A stretch of 64,000 bases of DNA from Gonocerus acuteangulatus (taxonomy: Eukaryota > Arthropoda > Insecta > Hemiptera > Coreidae): positions 98,690,547 through 98,754,546 of the forward strand of contig OX328124.1 of the NCBI GenBank assembly GCA_946811695.1, written 5' to 3'. This document shows, piece by piece, positions 22,890-34,849 of this stretch. The notes beneath the pieces were generated by a model. The model worked only from the letters and a program-made list of their open reading frames with translations, was not told the DNA's origin and did not search any database. Every line of letters starts with the position of its first letter. Position 1 is the stretch's first letter. The position numbers were made by a program, and so were the translations under genes.

Positions 22890-23378
22890 CAACATATCGT
22901 CCCTGACATGTCAAACTATCGAATATGAAATATATCGTTTTTCAGATTCGATATTTAGCTGTTGAATTGTTGATACGGCTTGCTGCAAATTGCCGGAATT
23001 CTAACATCTTTATAATAACATTTAATGCTTTATTATTATTAAATTTTAACGTTCATTTATTATTAACTACGAATTTTAGGACGGGTTATCTACAGGTTAC
23101 CCCTCTTTTCTAGAGAGGATAGGGATGATGCCTTTTCTTTTTTCTAAAGAAAAGCCACCACCCCTAGTGGGAATCGAACCCACGACCTTTTGGCACGGAG
23201 TTTTAAGTGCTCACGCCTTAACGCTCACGACCATAGGGCTTCCTTTAATGTTTTAAATAAAGTATCGAATAAGACCATTTTTCAATATATTACTTCGTCA
23301 ATGCATCGACAAATTTTGTACGCTAGTTTGCTCCTATTTTCATATTCGATAGTTTGACATGGTAGGGACGATATGTTG
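22890..23378. mobile_element. Inverted-repeat DNA element, family T1, carrying a nested SINE
   Basis: Ends CAACATATCGTCCCT and AGGGACGATATGTTG are inverted repeats continuing through CATGTCAAACTATCGAATAT. A more compact relative without the SINE lies at 47071-47328. The SINE at 23033-23243 splits it. No transposase; superfamily unknown. Confidence 0.75.
23033..23243 (-). mobile_element. tRNA-derived SINE, family S2, copy A
   Basis: The minus strand gives a tRNA-like head with GGTTAAGGCG-like A-box text (here GCGTTAAGGCG) and a B box GGTTCGATTCCC, then a pyrimidine-rich body and a GGTTACCTGTAGATAACCC-like domain. Flanked by TTTAATGCTTTA (23021-23032) and TTTAATGTTTTA (23244-23255), a 12-bp TSD with one mismatch. 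The uninterrupted relative at 47.2 kb confirms the insertion point. The head may derive from a class II tRNA (Ser or Leu). Confidence 0.85.
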
Positions 23379-24170
23379 GTATGACATCTATAATTTAAAT
23401 TGTAGCATGTATTTACGTCTCCTGCCTTAAGTTCTTGGATAGGTAGGTACTCCAAAATAATACAAATAGGCTTCAGAGACATTATGTTGACCTGAGGTTC
23501 TACTAAAAGGCGTACCTTTACAATATACACAAACAACCGCTGATAAGAAAATTTCCATAAACAGAAACGCTTCCGTTTATGAGAACTATTAACTACATGG
23601 TGAAGACTAGTGGTCTTGTCGGTGTTAAGGACCGTGTAACTCGTACGGTTACCGCCAATATTACGACGAGTTACGACTCCAGTTTACAAGCCAAAGAGCG
23701 TTCCTGTATGTTGTATTCCAGTTGGTAAACCTATTGACTTTCATATACTTTAGTTATTACGTAACAGCCAACTTCTCCTCCGATAAAACAGGACTTACAA
23801 GAGCACTTTTAGACGGATAGGGATTAAGAGCAGACAATTTCAATGTTTTCACGGCCGTAACACAAATACTTAAATCAGAAAATGAAATACTCAATAACAA
23901 AAAATCATTGCTTTGGCTTATAGAATATAACACTCCACTTCAAACGAATAACATTTTTAGATATTTAGATATTTAAATATAGTTATACAAAAAAATTAAT
24001 ATGCTCTTTTTCTTTATATGAATATTATTGAAATGGTTATGATTTTAAAATTAAAATATTTTAATATTTTGTATAATTTTAATTATTGAATTAATTTAAG
24101 ATAAATCTTTACTGTACTCCCAACCTCCTTAAAGGACGAAAGCCCACTTTTGACGTGAACTTTCTACTGC
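23379..24170. other. No recognised feature
   Basis: No coding or structured repeat signal beyond AT-rich text. Confidence 0.4.
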
Positions 24171-24625
24171 CAATTGAAATTTTATAGGTATTTAAATGTG
24201 GAGAACCGAATACTTCAACCGTATTTGAGGTTCCTCTCCGAAATGTGGGTTCTAGACAATTTTGACCTAGCCTATGACACTCCCTGGATCAAAACCTACG
24301 TGTGTGCCAAGTTTGGTCAAAATTGGTCAACCGGTGTGGACTTGTATAAGGAACAAACAGACAAGCAGACAGCTGATAGACGATATCGATCTAGCCTAAG
24401 AAATTCCCCGTATCAAGGCATACCTCTGTGCTACGTTTAGTCAAAATCGGTCGAATGGTGTGGATTTGTATATCGAACAAACATACAGACAGACATCTGG
24501 TAGACGATTTTGACCTAGCCTATTCCCCGGATGAAGACCTAACCAGGTTTGATCAAAATCGGTCAAAAGATGTGGATTTGTATAAGGAACAAACAGACAT
24601 GCAAACATCTGATTTTTATATATAA
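24170..24625 (+). repeat. Degenerate tandem repeat, about 110-bp unit
   Basis: Three units share GTCAAAATCGGTC, GTGTGGATTTGTATA, GAACAAACAGACA and TTTTGACCTAGCCTATT. A reverse relative lies at about 38250-38400. Overlapping open frames reflect the repeat, not genes. Confidence 0.65.
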
Positions 24626-26642
24626 TGATTGCATTATTATAAACTAAATTGTTTTCTCCTATACAATTATAAATGAATAATAAAGGGAAGAAACAAAATA
24701 ATAATTTATTTAATGGCATGAAAGTACGGCCAATAAATAAGTAGCGATTGCATGCAAAGGCCATTCAAGACATTTAACTTGATATATTCTCTTATTATGT
24801 CGAAGAGCCTTTTGAATTTCCTTTCATCTGAATAGAGAGCTTTTTGATGAATTCCTGTTCTTTTTCATCTTCACCTCTTTATTTTTCTAAGTTTCTTAGC
24901 CAATAAAACTAAAATAAAATTGGAAAATACTCTTTTTCTTCTATATTGCCAATGATCAATTGGTAATGTCATTTCAAATCATGATATTGACCAAATATTA
25001 AACTTTTTGCTTAATGATATGAATTCTTACAGCATCAAATATTGAAAACCTTCGGGATATAAAAACAATTGGTCCCCTTTTTTATGTCTTATTATTATTA
25101 TACTATATTAACTTGCGGAATAAAAAACAAACAGGAAAATTCATTTAATATCAACTTCTCCTGGCCCAGGTTTTCTGGTTTTATATTACATCTGTCCCTC
25201 AATATTTTTGTCATGTATTAGTGGAAGTTAAAATTTAATACATTTTTTCCTCTCGCTTCAAATGTTATATTGCATGCTTAATTGAAACAGAGAAAACACA
25301 TGTGTAAGTATATACGCATGTTGCGAATGTGTGTGTACACATTTGTTATATGAATGGAATAAAAAATTATACACTCATTCGTTATTGTTTGTTTTTTTGA
25401 TTTTGTTTTAAAGGCATTTCAGCCACTTGGGCCCATTTACCTAACTGTAATTGAAAATCTATAGGTAGGAAAAGGAAGAGAAAAAACTTTATTTTACAAA
25501 AACGTTTAGTTGCTCAACTAAATTGAAATGCTCGGTATATATGCAACAAATTCATCACCTTTACAAAGGAAACAACAAAAAAAATAAAAAAAAAATAAGA
25601 AAAATATGATATTATATATCTAAATATTTAATTTATTCACTCTCTATTTTAGTATCATATATGTAAATTTAAAGAGATGCCTTAAATTAAACTTTATAAA
25701 ATAAATATTTAATCCAATCTAATATTTTTCATTTAAATTTTAACTAATCTTCAGTTTTATAGATTTAATTCCTTTCATTTATATTCATACAATTTTGTTC
25801 ACTGTATTTATAGCGTGTTATGGGGACTTTGTTGTTCTCTAATGATCTATCTATGAAATCTCTCACTCTCTCTCAATATTATTAACCTAAGAAATATTAA
25901 TCAATTTTAGTATGTGTACCGTCAAAGCGAATTTATAGCAGGGCTTCAAGAGGTTTAAAGCGATTTTTGGAAATTCCTCGTTAATAGATTAGCAATAACA
26001 AGAAGTCTGGTAAAACGACGGAATTGCACTAGAGAACTATTTAATAATACAGTAAGACAATATGAATTAATCATTCAAAAGAAAATGCATAGAATGCAGT
26101 TTAGACATCCCTAACCTTCATATCGATAATAAGAATTCAACGTAATTTAAGCAATGTAATAGACTCTTATAAAGGTAATAGTACCAAATAACCTCACACA
26201 GTCTACAACTTGATGCTGATCTAAGCAAACACAATTTGTATGTAAGTACAGGTGATGTATTTGATAATTAAACAAACTAACAAACCTCCCATCAAAATGC
26301 TCCGTACAAGCTAACCACATATCCAAATACAGCATAGCTTTCATTAACAGCTGGATAAACATTCTCTCTGCCAGTGTAATGGACTATGGCACAATTAGCC
26401 CTTTGACTTATTACGCCCATATATTGCCTCACTTTTACAGTAATAATTAATTTATCGATGTGTGAGTTGTGCAATGGGGATTCTACCCTTGTCGCACTTT
26501 AAATACAGCGAACAAAATTGTCTGAATATAAATTAAGGAAATTACATCTTTGGCTAAAAAGTAATTCAAATTTAAATGAAAAATATTGTATTAGAGGAAG
26601 TAAATATTTATTTTGTTTTATGTGGTTAAAACATCTCTTCCT
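24626..26642. other. No recognised gene
   Basis: AT-rich; a repeat scrap near 25470-25520 (AAACTTTATTT...GTTGCTCAACTA) matches one near 16920. Nothing else is seen. Confidence 0.4.
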
Positions 26643-26800
26643 ATTTTTTTTCTGCGCACCAAGATCTAGTTCATTAGCGCCGGGGTATCTACAGTTTACC
26701 ACCCTTCCCGAACATTCATGGTGGGCAGGGAAGCTTTTCAACAGGCCCTGGAATAAAAATAGAGAATCCAAGGCGTTAGCCACTGGACCGCAGAAAGGCC
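26643..26800 (-). mobile_element. tRNA-head SINE with shared tail (S2/S1-related), copy B
   Basis: Minus strand: a tRNA-like start CAGTGGCTAACGCCTTGGAT, a body, then GGGTGGTAAACTGTAGATAC followed by the CGGCGCTAATGA tail found in S1. CTCTTCCT at 26635-26642 and 26801-26808 is a likely 8-bp TSD. The B-box region is not recognisable, suggesting internal loss. Confidence 0.7.
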
Positions 26801-26808
26801 CTCTTCCT

Positions 26809-29090
26809 TAATGTTAAATTTTATTGGACTTATAATCTGAGCGGGTGTCGTCGTTTGGAATTCGGGGTCCGAGAACGTCCATAGCTCACGCAGACAATTA
26901 GGGATAATGGAAAAGGAAAAATCTGGAGGCCGCAGCATAGTACTGATTAAACTATCTCTCAAGTGTGTTATATGGTCATGAATCAGATACCTCTACAGTA
27001 TCAACCCCATTGGATCATTGTCGTCTGTTAAGGAACTGAACATTTTTTTTCTTCGAAATGAACAATGTAAAGGTAATGGATGATGGTGTTCTGTTTCCTC
27101 ATCGTTTTGCAGAATTGTCTCTGTTTTCAATTCATCATTAACTAATTAGTTACTGTCTCAAAAGAAATTGATCTGAAAAAAATTAGAATATATCATTCCA
27201 AATAGCATCAAATATCCTGTAAGAAGGATACATTTAGGTTATTATCAGTCATTCAAAAACTTCATTAAAAGCTTGGAAAATTAAAGAAAACGGGAAGGGA
27301 AAACTCATTAAAAAGTTAATGACTCATTATCTTATTTCCGGGATGTCTGGATGGTAAAATACTTCCTCAAAAACTTCCTAATTTAAATTAAAAACCTTTG
27401 AGATTGAATTCCAAAATAGATATATCTATTTTGGAATTCAGGTAACATTAATTAAATTATATATAATTTAATTAATGTTACCTTTGTACGGAAAATACAA
27501 TTTTATTAAGCCTTATCAGCGTCTGGGCTTTGAGAAATATTTTATAGGTCATATTTACTTATTTAAAGGGATCTAGAAAACACAATGTGAGCGATTTCTT
27601 CAAGACTGGGAAGTCGATCCTAGTCACGTGGAGCATTCCAATTTATAAAATATTTAGGTATGTGTTTATTTTTTGAGCCAGTTCTAAAACGAAACGCATA
27701 TACTCAGGTTAGAGAGTTGTGGTTGGTCAAGAAAATATAAGATAATTCAGTTCATATTTATACAATAATTAATACAAAGGTATTTGAGAGAATTACATAT
27801 GCAAAAATAATACCTCAAGATAGAATTGATAGATTAAGGACATCAACATGAGGTTAACTCTCAACTCTTAAATTTGAACTATAAGCCTTGGGAACCAACT
27901 AAGATCTCTAATTATAATAGAAATGAAAACCAAATCCTTTTTCAATTCTTAAGGGAATGTCAAATATTGAATGAATTCAGAAGAAAGTGGTTCAGGAAAT
28001 CAACCCTAAAATAATTTTTTATTATTATCTCATTGGTGAGGATCGAGTTGAATAGTATGGCTTTCATTGTGAAGCTTATCTTTAGTGACTAATTAAACAC
28101 TAGTCATGATTATTATATCATTATAATCTCATTAATTATGTTTTGCTAGTAAATTATAACCTTATTAAAATATTTCCAATTATATATTGCAATAACTATT
28201 TGAATTAAAGGAGGTATTTTATCAAACGTTGTTCATTTATGTTTGTATCTCTTGTTTTTTAGGCATAAGCCAAAGAACTATGGCTCGATGACTGGTTTAA
28301 AATTTTAAATAACATATTGACGGAAATCAAAATATTTAAATTTTAGAAATCATCATAATTTAAGCAATGAATAGAAAATTTTAAAAGTAAGAACAAAGGA
28401 AATATTCATATCAGGGAAGAATGATAAATCTAAGTCTTTCGAGTAACGAAGAGTACAAAAAAAAAAAAAAAATCTCCGTTCTAGATTGAAATTTTATATA
28501 GATATCATAAGAAATACAAAATGTAGCTGTCTAATGTAAACTATCTAGATATAATCTTAAATATGTACAAAGCAATTCGACCTAGGTTTCTTAAATGTGT
28601 AATCCAATTGTAAAACTTATTTTCTTGGCTAGAATCTTTGAGAGACTCGTGAAATAAGACTTAAAAAGAGAGAATAAGGTTTGGCTGTAGTTTGAACCGA
28701 GCTGGTAGCTATGAGTTAATATTGATGCCGAAGTCAGGGTAAGGAAGGGCCCTGCAGACTTGAGTTGGGTCTCCTTCCTCATGCAATATGCAGGCTTGGT
28801 AATGTGCTTTCCAACTCGGTGCAACCGCTGCATAACTTCTCTACATACATTTGCATCTCTTATTAGGAATTTCTTTAAGAACATGTAACTTCTGTCCTCT
28901 TCCTAGTCATCTCACCGATAATTCCTTTCTTAACATTCCTCTTTTCTATTTATTTATTCTGTTTATGAATTATTTATATTGGGATTAATTTCTTAAATTA
29001 ATAATATCAAAGTAACAACATTCTTTAATCCCTAATGTTTGGCTGAGGATGTTATCATGAAAAAAAAATGTAAAATCATACAATTTTTGT
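26809..29090. other. Gene-free stretch with one strong palindrome pair
   Basis: No coding signal. The only clear structures are the abutting palindromes at 27406-27483, listed separately. Confidence 0.4.
27406..27483. repeat. Two abutting perfect palindromes
   Basis: 27406-27439 (34 bp, starts GAATTCCAAAATAGATA) and 27440-27483 (44 bp, starts AGGTAACATTAATTAAATTA) are each perfectly self-complementary with no spacer. They could extrude cruciforms or be the remains of two hairpin elements. Confidence 0.9.
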
Positions 29091-29097
29091 ACCATTA

Positions 29098-29517
29098 TCA
29101 GGTTATCCCAAAAGAAATTTCGGTTTTTAATATTCTGTCTGTTTATGTTTTCTCCTTTTCAATTTATTTTTGTTTAAATGTTTTGTGTGTTATTATAACA
29201 TTAAATACACTTCTATTTATCATGTTTTGGTTATTGGAATTATATATTCTGCACGGAAATTTCGTTTGAAATGGATCTCCCAAGACACAGCTTACGTAAG
29301 ACATGTTATGCTTTGGGAATTCAAGAAAGGAGAAAATGCTGATTCAGCTTATCGAAAACTTGTAGAAATATACTTGTTTGAACGGTTTCGAGCAATAAAC
29401 CGCAAGCTTGAAGATGAGTCTCGTACAAGTCGACCAACAGAGCTCGACGACTAACTCCTGCAGGCTACTCTAGAAGAACATCCTGTTGTAACAGTCGAAG
29501 AGCTAGCTAAGATTTGA
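29098..29517 (+). pseudogene. Mariner transposon fragment: 5' end and transposase N-terminus
   Basis: Begins with a mariner-like inverted end, TCAGGTTATCCCAAAAGAAA, just after TA (29096-29097). The coding part reads LWEFKKGENADSAYRKLVEI, then RFRAINRKLEDESRTSRPTE and ATLEEHPVVTVEELAK, the first helix-turn-helix and linker of irritans-type mariner transposase (the family domesticated in primate SETMAR). A short deletion in the helix-turn-helix, an in-frame TAA after LDD and loss of everything downstream make it dead. No 3' end is found. Confidence 0.8.
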
Positions 29518-30193
29518 AAATATCTTCGTTCAAAAGAGATTTTATAGCTATTTTTGATCTGACTGCTCTCTATCAACAATTTATTCATGTCATGCGAGAT
29601 TTTTCGTTTCTTTCATCTTCTAAATTCCGTAAATAGCTGTTTTAATGTAAAGTCTTTGCTGTATATGGGGGGGGGGGGAGTTACTATGTAATTTTGTTAG
29701 TTTCCCACGGTTAGTTGCTTTGATATAGTAACACTAAGACCAATATTTCCAAACCTGATACCTAAGATATTTATAAATCTTAAATGAACGACAATCGTTA
29801 TTTTTTTATTAACACTATTATTCCGAATTACTACTGGTTATAGAAGAGGCTAGGATAATGAACAAGAAAACGTGAACTAACCATTTGCTTAGTAAAATAT
29901 TTTTAAGTTTTAATTAAACTGCTTCACACAAGCATTCATCGTTAGGAATAATTACTGTATACGTAACTTCTTATAAAGGGATTATTACCAATAAAAACCT
30001 TTTAAAATAAATTTAGCCTTTTGAGAATGTTGAAATATATATAAATATATATATTATTTTTATCCTAGGAGAAAATTATAAATTATACTCCACGGCAGAA
30101 AATTGGAGGGACGAAGATTTCTATTTAGAAATTCTGAATATGAATCTGACTAATACGTTAATGAAATAAAAAAGTTGGGTCATCTATAAGAAT

Positions 30194-30268
<75 letters not shown>

Positions 30269-31265
30269 ATCTCTTTTAAATACGTTTTACTAAATTGATG
30301 TTTATTCATAAATTAGCTAAATCAATAATAAGTTATATATCTCTTAATAAAATCATCCTAAATAAAAACCACTCAATATAATCTTTCATCAATAACATGT
30401 TGGGATGATAATAAGTAAACAGAAACTGTTAAACCAATTCCTAAAACTAAGTAAAGTATCAAATAATTATAAATTATTAAAAAATGTTAAGCCAATACGT
30501 GTTTTTATATTGTATGTCCCATTATACATTTTTCCAGACGACAAAAAACAAGCTCGACTCATGCTGGGTGGTGTTTACTTTGGTATTCCCTTCATGATTT
30601 ATTATTATTATTTACTGGAATAAGATGATAATTTTAACTTGTGAAAATTAAAAGTAAAACAAATTTCATAATTACTGCGTCAAGGAGGCTTAATCGATAT
30701 TCCGATCAAACCTATATATTTATGGTTGATTGCAATTAAGAATCCCCTCCCTGTTGAATTAGTGTAATTTAGCAATTACCGCTAATGGCGATTTAACAGG
30801 ATTCCGGTATTAATTAATCGTTTGATGACAATTAAAATTTATTTTTGCCAGAAATAAACTGTTCAGGATCATTATTTTTTGGAGGAAAAAAAGTAAAGTC
30901 CGGAATATTAATTAAGCCATTAGGTTGTTAAGTGGACAAGGGCAAATAAACACCAAAGTTTATACCACTTACTCATTAATTTATGTAGTATTAGGAAATG
31001 GATTAATTTATATTAACCGTTTTTTTTCAATTTAACTTATGTTTTTTGGTTGGTTATGTTCGATTGAACCTTGAGCTAGTTAATAAAATGAGATAAATAT
31101 TTAAACGGTGTTTAAATACTATAATTTACACTGGGTTTGGTACCTTTTCTTTCCATAAAGAAAATCTTCACAATTATGCCTATGGAAAGTTGGTAAGCTG
31201 TAGATCATCAAATAAAATTGTATATTATGGAGAACTGAAGGTAAAAATTTAAATAAATATATCTT
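29518..31265. other. No recognised gene
   Basis: Contains (TA)n plus T-run at 30198-30262. The stretch 30640-31020 is repeat-free and rich in TTAATTAA/ATTA motifs; see findings. No coding evidence. Confidence 0.4.
30198..30262. repeat. (TA)n followed by a poly(T) run
   Basis: Simple repeat; no other signal. Confidence 0.93.
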
Positions 31266-31559
31266 AACTGGCTGATTACCCGTGCTTCACCACGGCCGAT
31301 AAGTAGTTTTTATATTGCGTTTAATAAGGTATGATCAAAATTAGCGCTACTACATTATTTTGTACAGCCTATCATTGCACGGACTTTAGAGTTAGCGAAA
31401 AAAGAAAAATACAACAACCACTTAAAAAGTTAGGTAAACAGAGAAAAAAAGACGTTGAAAAGAATAAAACCCAACGCCCAACCGTTTCCGAAATATTTTA
31501 GAAAATATACTGAGATCCGAAAACTTAGTATCACCATTAATACATTTTTTTCCATATAC

Positions 31560-32165
31560 TTCTTACCCCCAATCGATACCAAAGCTTAAATATCTTATAT
31601 TAGATGAATTTCAAATACCTGGTACAAGTTTCAAGTGAACCAATCATCGTTTCTGAATACCCAAACTGAAAATTAGTTTGGAAAAGTATGTTTATAAATT
31701 TTTCTAGTCAACGGTTACAGAAATCGCTTTAAAAATGATTTAAATCGTTTTCCTACGCCAAGGAACCTATATAACGAGTACCTGCAAGCAAATGGACTCG
31801 AAAATGTAAGCGTTCCGATTTTTCGCACAAAATTGGTTCCAGGGGTCTCCCGTAGTCTAGTGGCTAGCGCGCTGGATTCATAAGCGGGAGATGGTGGGTT
31901 CGATTCCCACCTCCGGCAGGAATTTTCTCATCTCAAGGCTCGCTGGGAAAATTCCTCGCTGCACCCTGGATATCGGCGCTAATGACCTAGAAGTAGATGC
32001 GCCGTAAAAAAAAAAAAAAAAAAAAAAAAAATTGGTTCCAAAACCATATTCCAGCAAACGGATTCAGCTGGTTAATAAACATGACCTTTCAAATGGGAAG
32101 AAAGATTTTTGGACTAAATGTCATCAAAATTGGAATATTTTTTAGCCAATGAGGAACTTCTTAAC
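31560..32165 (+). repeat. Dispersed repeat D2, interrupted by a SINE
   Basis: Same order of motifs as 17990-18570 (CGTTTTCCTA, AAAATGTAAGCGTTCCGATT, CAGCTGGTTAATAAACATGA). The S1 SINE at 31842-32029 lies inside it with a TSD, so D2 is older. Confidence 0.6.
31842..32029 (+). mobile_element. tRNA-derived SINE, family S1, copy B
   Basis: Full-length match to copy A at 2114: head with TAGTCTAGTGGCTAGCGCG, B box GGTTCGATTCC, 3' hairpin CGGCGC...GCGCCG and a long A tail. TSD AATTGGTTCCA at 31831-31841 and 32030-32040. The clean boundary and long poly(A) suggest it is young. Confidence 0.92.
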
Positions 32166-32645
32166 AATTCAAACCCCCCTAAAGTACTTAAACATTTGAA
32201 TAGTAAAAAAAAAAAAAAAACTTTCTTAGCGAGTGTTTAAATTCTAAACGGATTTTCCGTGCAAAATTTCAAATTTTTGTGTCAAGTGGTTCGGGATATT
32301 ATTACCTCGGATGGACCATCACCAGGGCGTAAACCCTATGAGAGACAAAATCAAAGTTTATTTCTAGTAATTCAAGGTCTGCCTCAATTAAAAATAATAC
32401 TATGAAATAGATAAAGTACGGTAACAGCTGTTCTGTTATCGTCCTAGCAAGGCATGCTACCTAGGCGTGCATGCTGTAACCAACTATAACTTTAAACCCC
32501 TCTAAAAATACTTAAATAATCGAATATAAAAAAAATCCTTTCTTAGCGAGTGTCTACGTTCTATAGGGAGTGTCCATGGAAAATTTCAAATTTTTCTGTC
32601 GGGTGGTTTGGGCTGGGGGATGATAGGTCAGTGAGTGAGTGGTAT
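32165..32645. repeat. Two-copy direct repeat, about 310 bp apart
   Basis: CCTAAAGTACTTAAA...TTTCTTAGCGAGTGT...AAAATTTCAAATTTTTGTGTC is repeated with about 80 percent similarity by eye. An open frame at 32550-32828 starts in this repeat and shows no domain. Confidence 0.5.
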
Positions 32646-33604
32646 TTGACAAATATTAGATTAGATTGGCACATTTGGAATAAATGGAAAGTTTGGAAGC
32701 AGCTCTCATGTTTTTTAGCATCCAAAACCGAAGACCAGTTTCCTTTTCGAAATGTATATAAACTGTTTAAAGATGCGACCTTACAATTCCGTGTAATCGA
32801 TAAAACATATACCCAAAAACTAATTTAGGTAAAAATACGGCTCCAGGGGCGTATATAGGAAAGAATTTATAGAATAAATTTTAAATCTTTTTCAGCGTAA
32901 AATGGTGAGGTTTTGAGGTTCTTTGGACGACTAGTAATCCAGGGTAAATGTTGAAGGCATTTTTCATTTACGTAGGTATTTTTTACGCGTAACGTTCTCA
33001 GCAATTCAAAATGGTTGCAGTCCCTCAGCCCCCCCTCCCATTATGTACGTTTCCAGTGCTTCTCAATTTTATCATCAAACCAACCGCTATATATACATAT
33101 ATATTCGGTTACAAAGAAGATGCTGGGCTATGCATTCAAGGGAAAAAGAGAAAAATTGACTGATTGAAACTTCAAGAACGAATTTCTTAGGTTGTGATGG
33201 TCCTATTATAATTTTTGCCTGAGTCTTTTTGTAGAGAACTTAACAGTTTTTCGATTCCGTGAAATTTAAGAAAATAGAAGTCCGAAGCCTCTTTTGTCAG
33301 TTCATATCAAATATTTTTAGTTCTTTATTCCAAATTTTTCATACGATAGTTTAAAAGAATGTTGGAGAGTTGAAAATAGTTCCTAGCTCGTTTATCGTTT
33401 TAGAAAAGCCATATATATATATATATATAAATAATAAAAAAATGTTTGGCACAACTATTAGGAAAGTGAGGCTGCGGAACTCTTATTTAAAGTTGTTTTT
33501 GTGCATCATTAATAAACAATTAGGTAAAACGTTTATATTGACTGTCTTTTGTAATATACAGAAACAAACCTTCGTTTAGGTATTTGATCATCTTTAAAAA
33601 TCAT

Positions 33605-33663
<59 letters not shown>

Positions 33664-34128
33664 TGGGAGGGTGTGTGTTTATTTATGAGGGCGAGTAGAT
33701 GAGATTTGGCGGGAATAGGTGCTTAAACATAACATATATCATGACAGATAAGGCCCACGTTGATGTGTGGTGTTTGTGCCGTCTACAGCAGGCTGTGCCA
33801 ACTTTCAACGAGTCAACCTGTTTTAGCTTTAACGGCAGCTATACCTAGGTAGTCATCACTCCTCGTGTCCATAATTGGTATTTGCGATTGTTCGAACATT
33901 GATGGCAAACGTTTCTACTTCGCACAAGGAGAATAGGTTTTCTGATAGTGTTGAACAAACAGCTATGCTTATTTCTATTACAGGAAACTGATAGAAAATT
34001 ATCGTCTGCTCGCGGTTTTTTGAAAAGGTTCAGAAGGATGATGTTAACTCCAGATAATTGTAGAGCAGAGTTAAGTATGAGATAAAAATTTATAACTAAT
34101 TATAATAATAACTCCCCGAAACATTTTT
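32646..34128. other. No gene; simple repeats
   Basis: (TA)n at 33405-33430 and 33606-33660. No domain-bearing frame. Confidence 0.4.
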
Positions 34129-34141
34129 AATAAGCACAGAC

Positions 34142-34237
34142 GTGCTGTTGGCATTATAAAAGGGTGGCAACCTGTAGATAGCCCGGCGCTAATAGCAAAA
34201 TAGTTGATGCGCCGTTAAAAACGAAAAAATAAAATAA
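34142..34237 (+). mobile_element. Short SINE with the shared hairpin tail
   Basis: Contains GGGTGGCAACCTGTAGATAG then CGGCGCTAATAG and GATGCGCCG, the tail module of S1, without a tRNA head. Flanked by AATAAGCACAGAC at 34129-34141 and 34238-34250, a perfect 13-bp TSD, so it inserted in this 5'-truncated form. Confidence 0.85.
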
Positions 34238-34250
34238 AATAAGCACAGAC

Positions 34251-34840
34251 TTATGGATAACCTATACAGTTTCATGGTATTATTTATTTATAATATTAGA
34301 ATCTGGATTTCCTAGTATGGTATTTATGGAACTGGTTGATTTTTTTTTTTTTTTTGCCCTGTATGAAATTTATCAGAACTAAGACAATTATTAACAAAAC
34401 AAAACAATTGTATCTAGAAGAAAGGGACAATACGTTCTCTTAAATGTCTCAAAAAGATTTTTGAAATCGTGAAACATAGCAAGAAAATTTAACTCGTAAA
34501 CTTTAACTCGGGTATTGGCAGTCCATCTTCTTCACACACAGTCCTGATTGTTCGGATAAACGTGGTACACTCTTGCTAGAGTCAGGTTGGAGGGTTACAG
34601 CTGGACTCTTATCTCGTAATCCAGCAATGAGAATGTAACAAACCAAATAAAACAACGCATGAACAGACTACGCCTACGCAATAGGGCGAGAATAGCTACT
34701 TTTACCCCCGGTTGAGCCAGAAAAACTCCCTCATTTTCATACTTAATCCTGAGGAAGCTACCAAAATTACTGGCGAATCGACGGTGAAAAAGATCCTAAT
34801 GCTGACACACCTGAAGACCGTACTGTTGGTAATGTCTGGG
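34251..34840. other. No recognised gene; possible hammerhead relic at its end
   Basis: 34500-34840 is less AT-rich than its neighbours and ends with a decayed hammerhead-like motif. It may be Penelope terminal-repeat debris. Confidence 0.35.
34746..34785 (+). ncRNA. Hammerhead-like relic (weak)
   Basis: CTGAGGA at 34750-34756 is followed by a stem-II-like AGCTACC...TACTGGC and GAATCGACGG in the place of GAAACGTC. The core is broken, so at best it is a dead copy. Confidence 0.3.
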
Positions 34841-34849
34841 ACTAGTTAT

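Noticed and set aside
23150..23243. A functional class II tRNA gene on the minus strand
   Set aside because: Arms are imperfect and the same head recurs with a SINE body at 37.2 and 52.8 kb.
29098..29517. A domesticated SETMAR-like gene
   Set aside because: No SET domain, an internal deletion and stops; it is a dead mariner fragment.
31842..32029. A functional tRNA-Met gene
   Set aside because: The acceptor and anticodon stems do not pair fully, the sequence continues into a SINE body with A tail, and it has a TSD.
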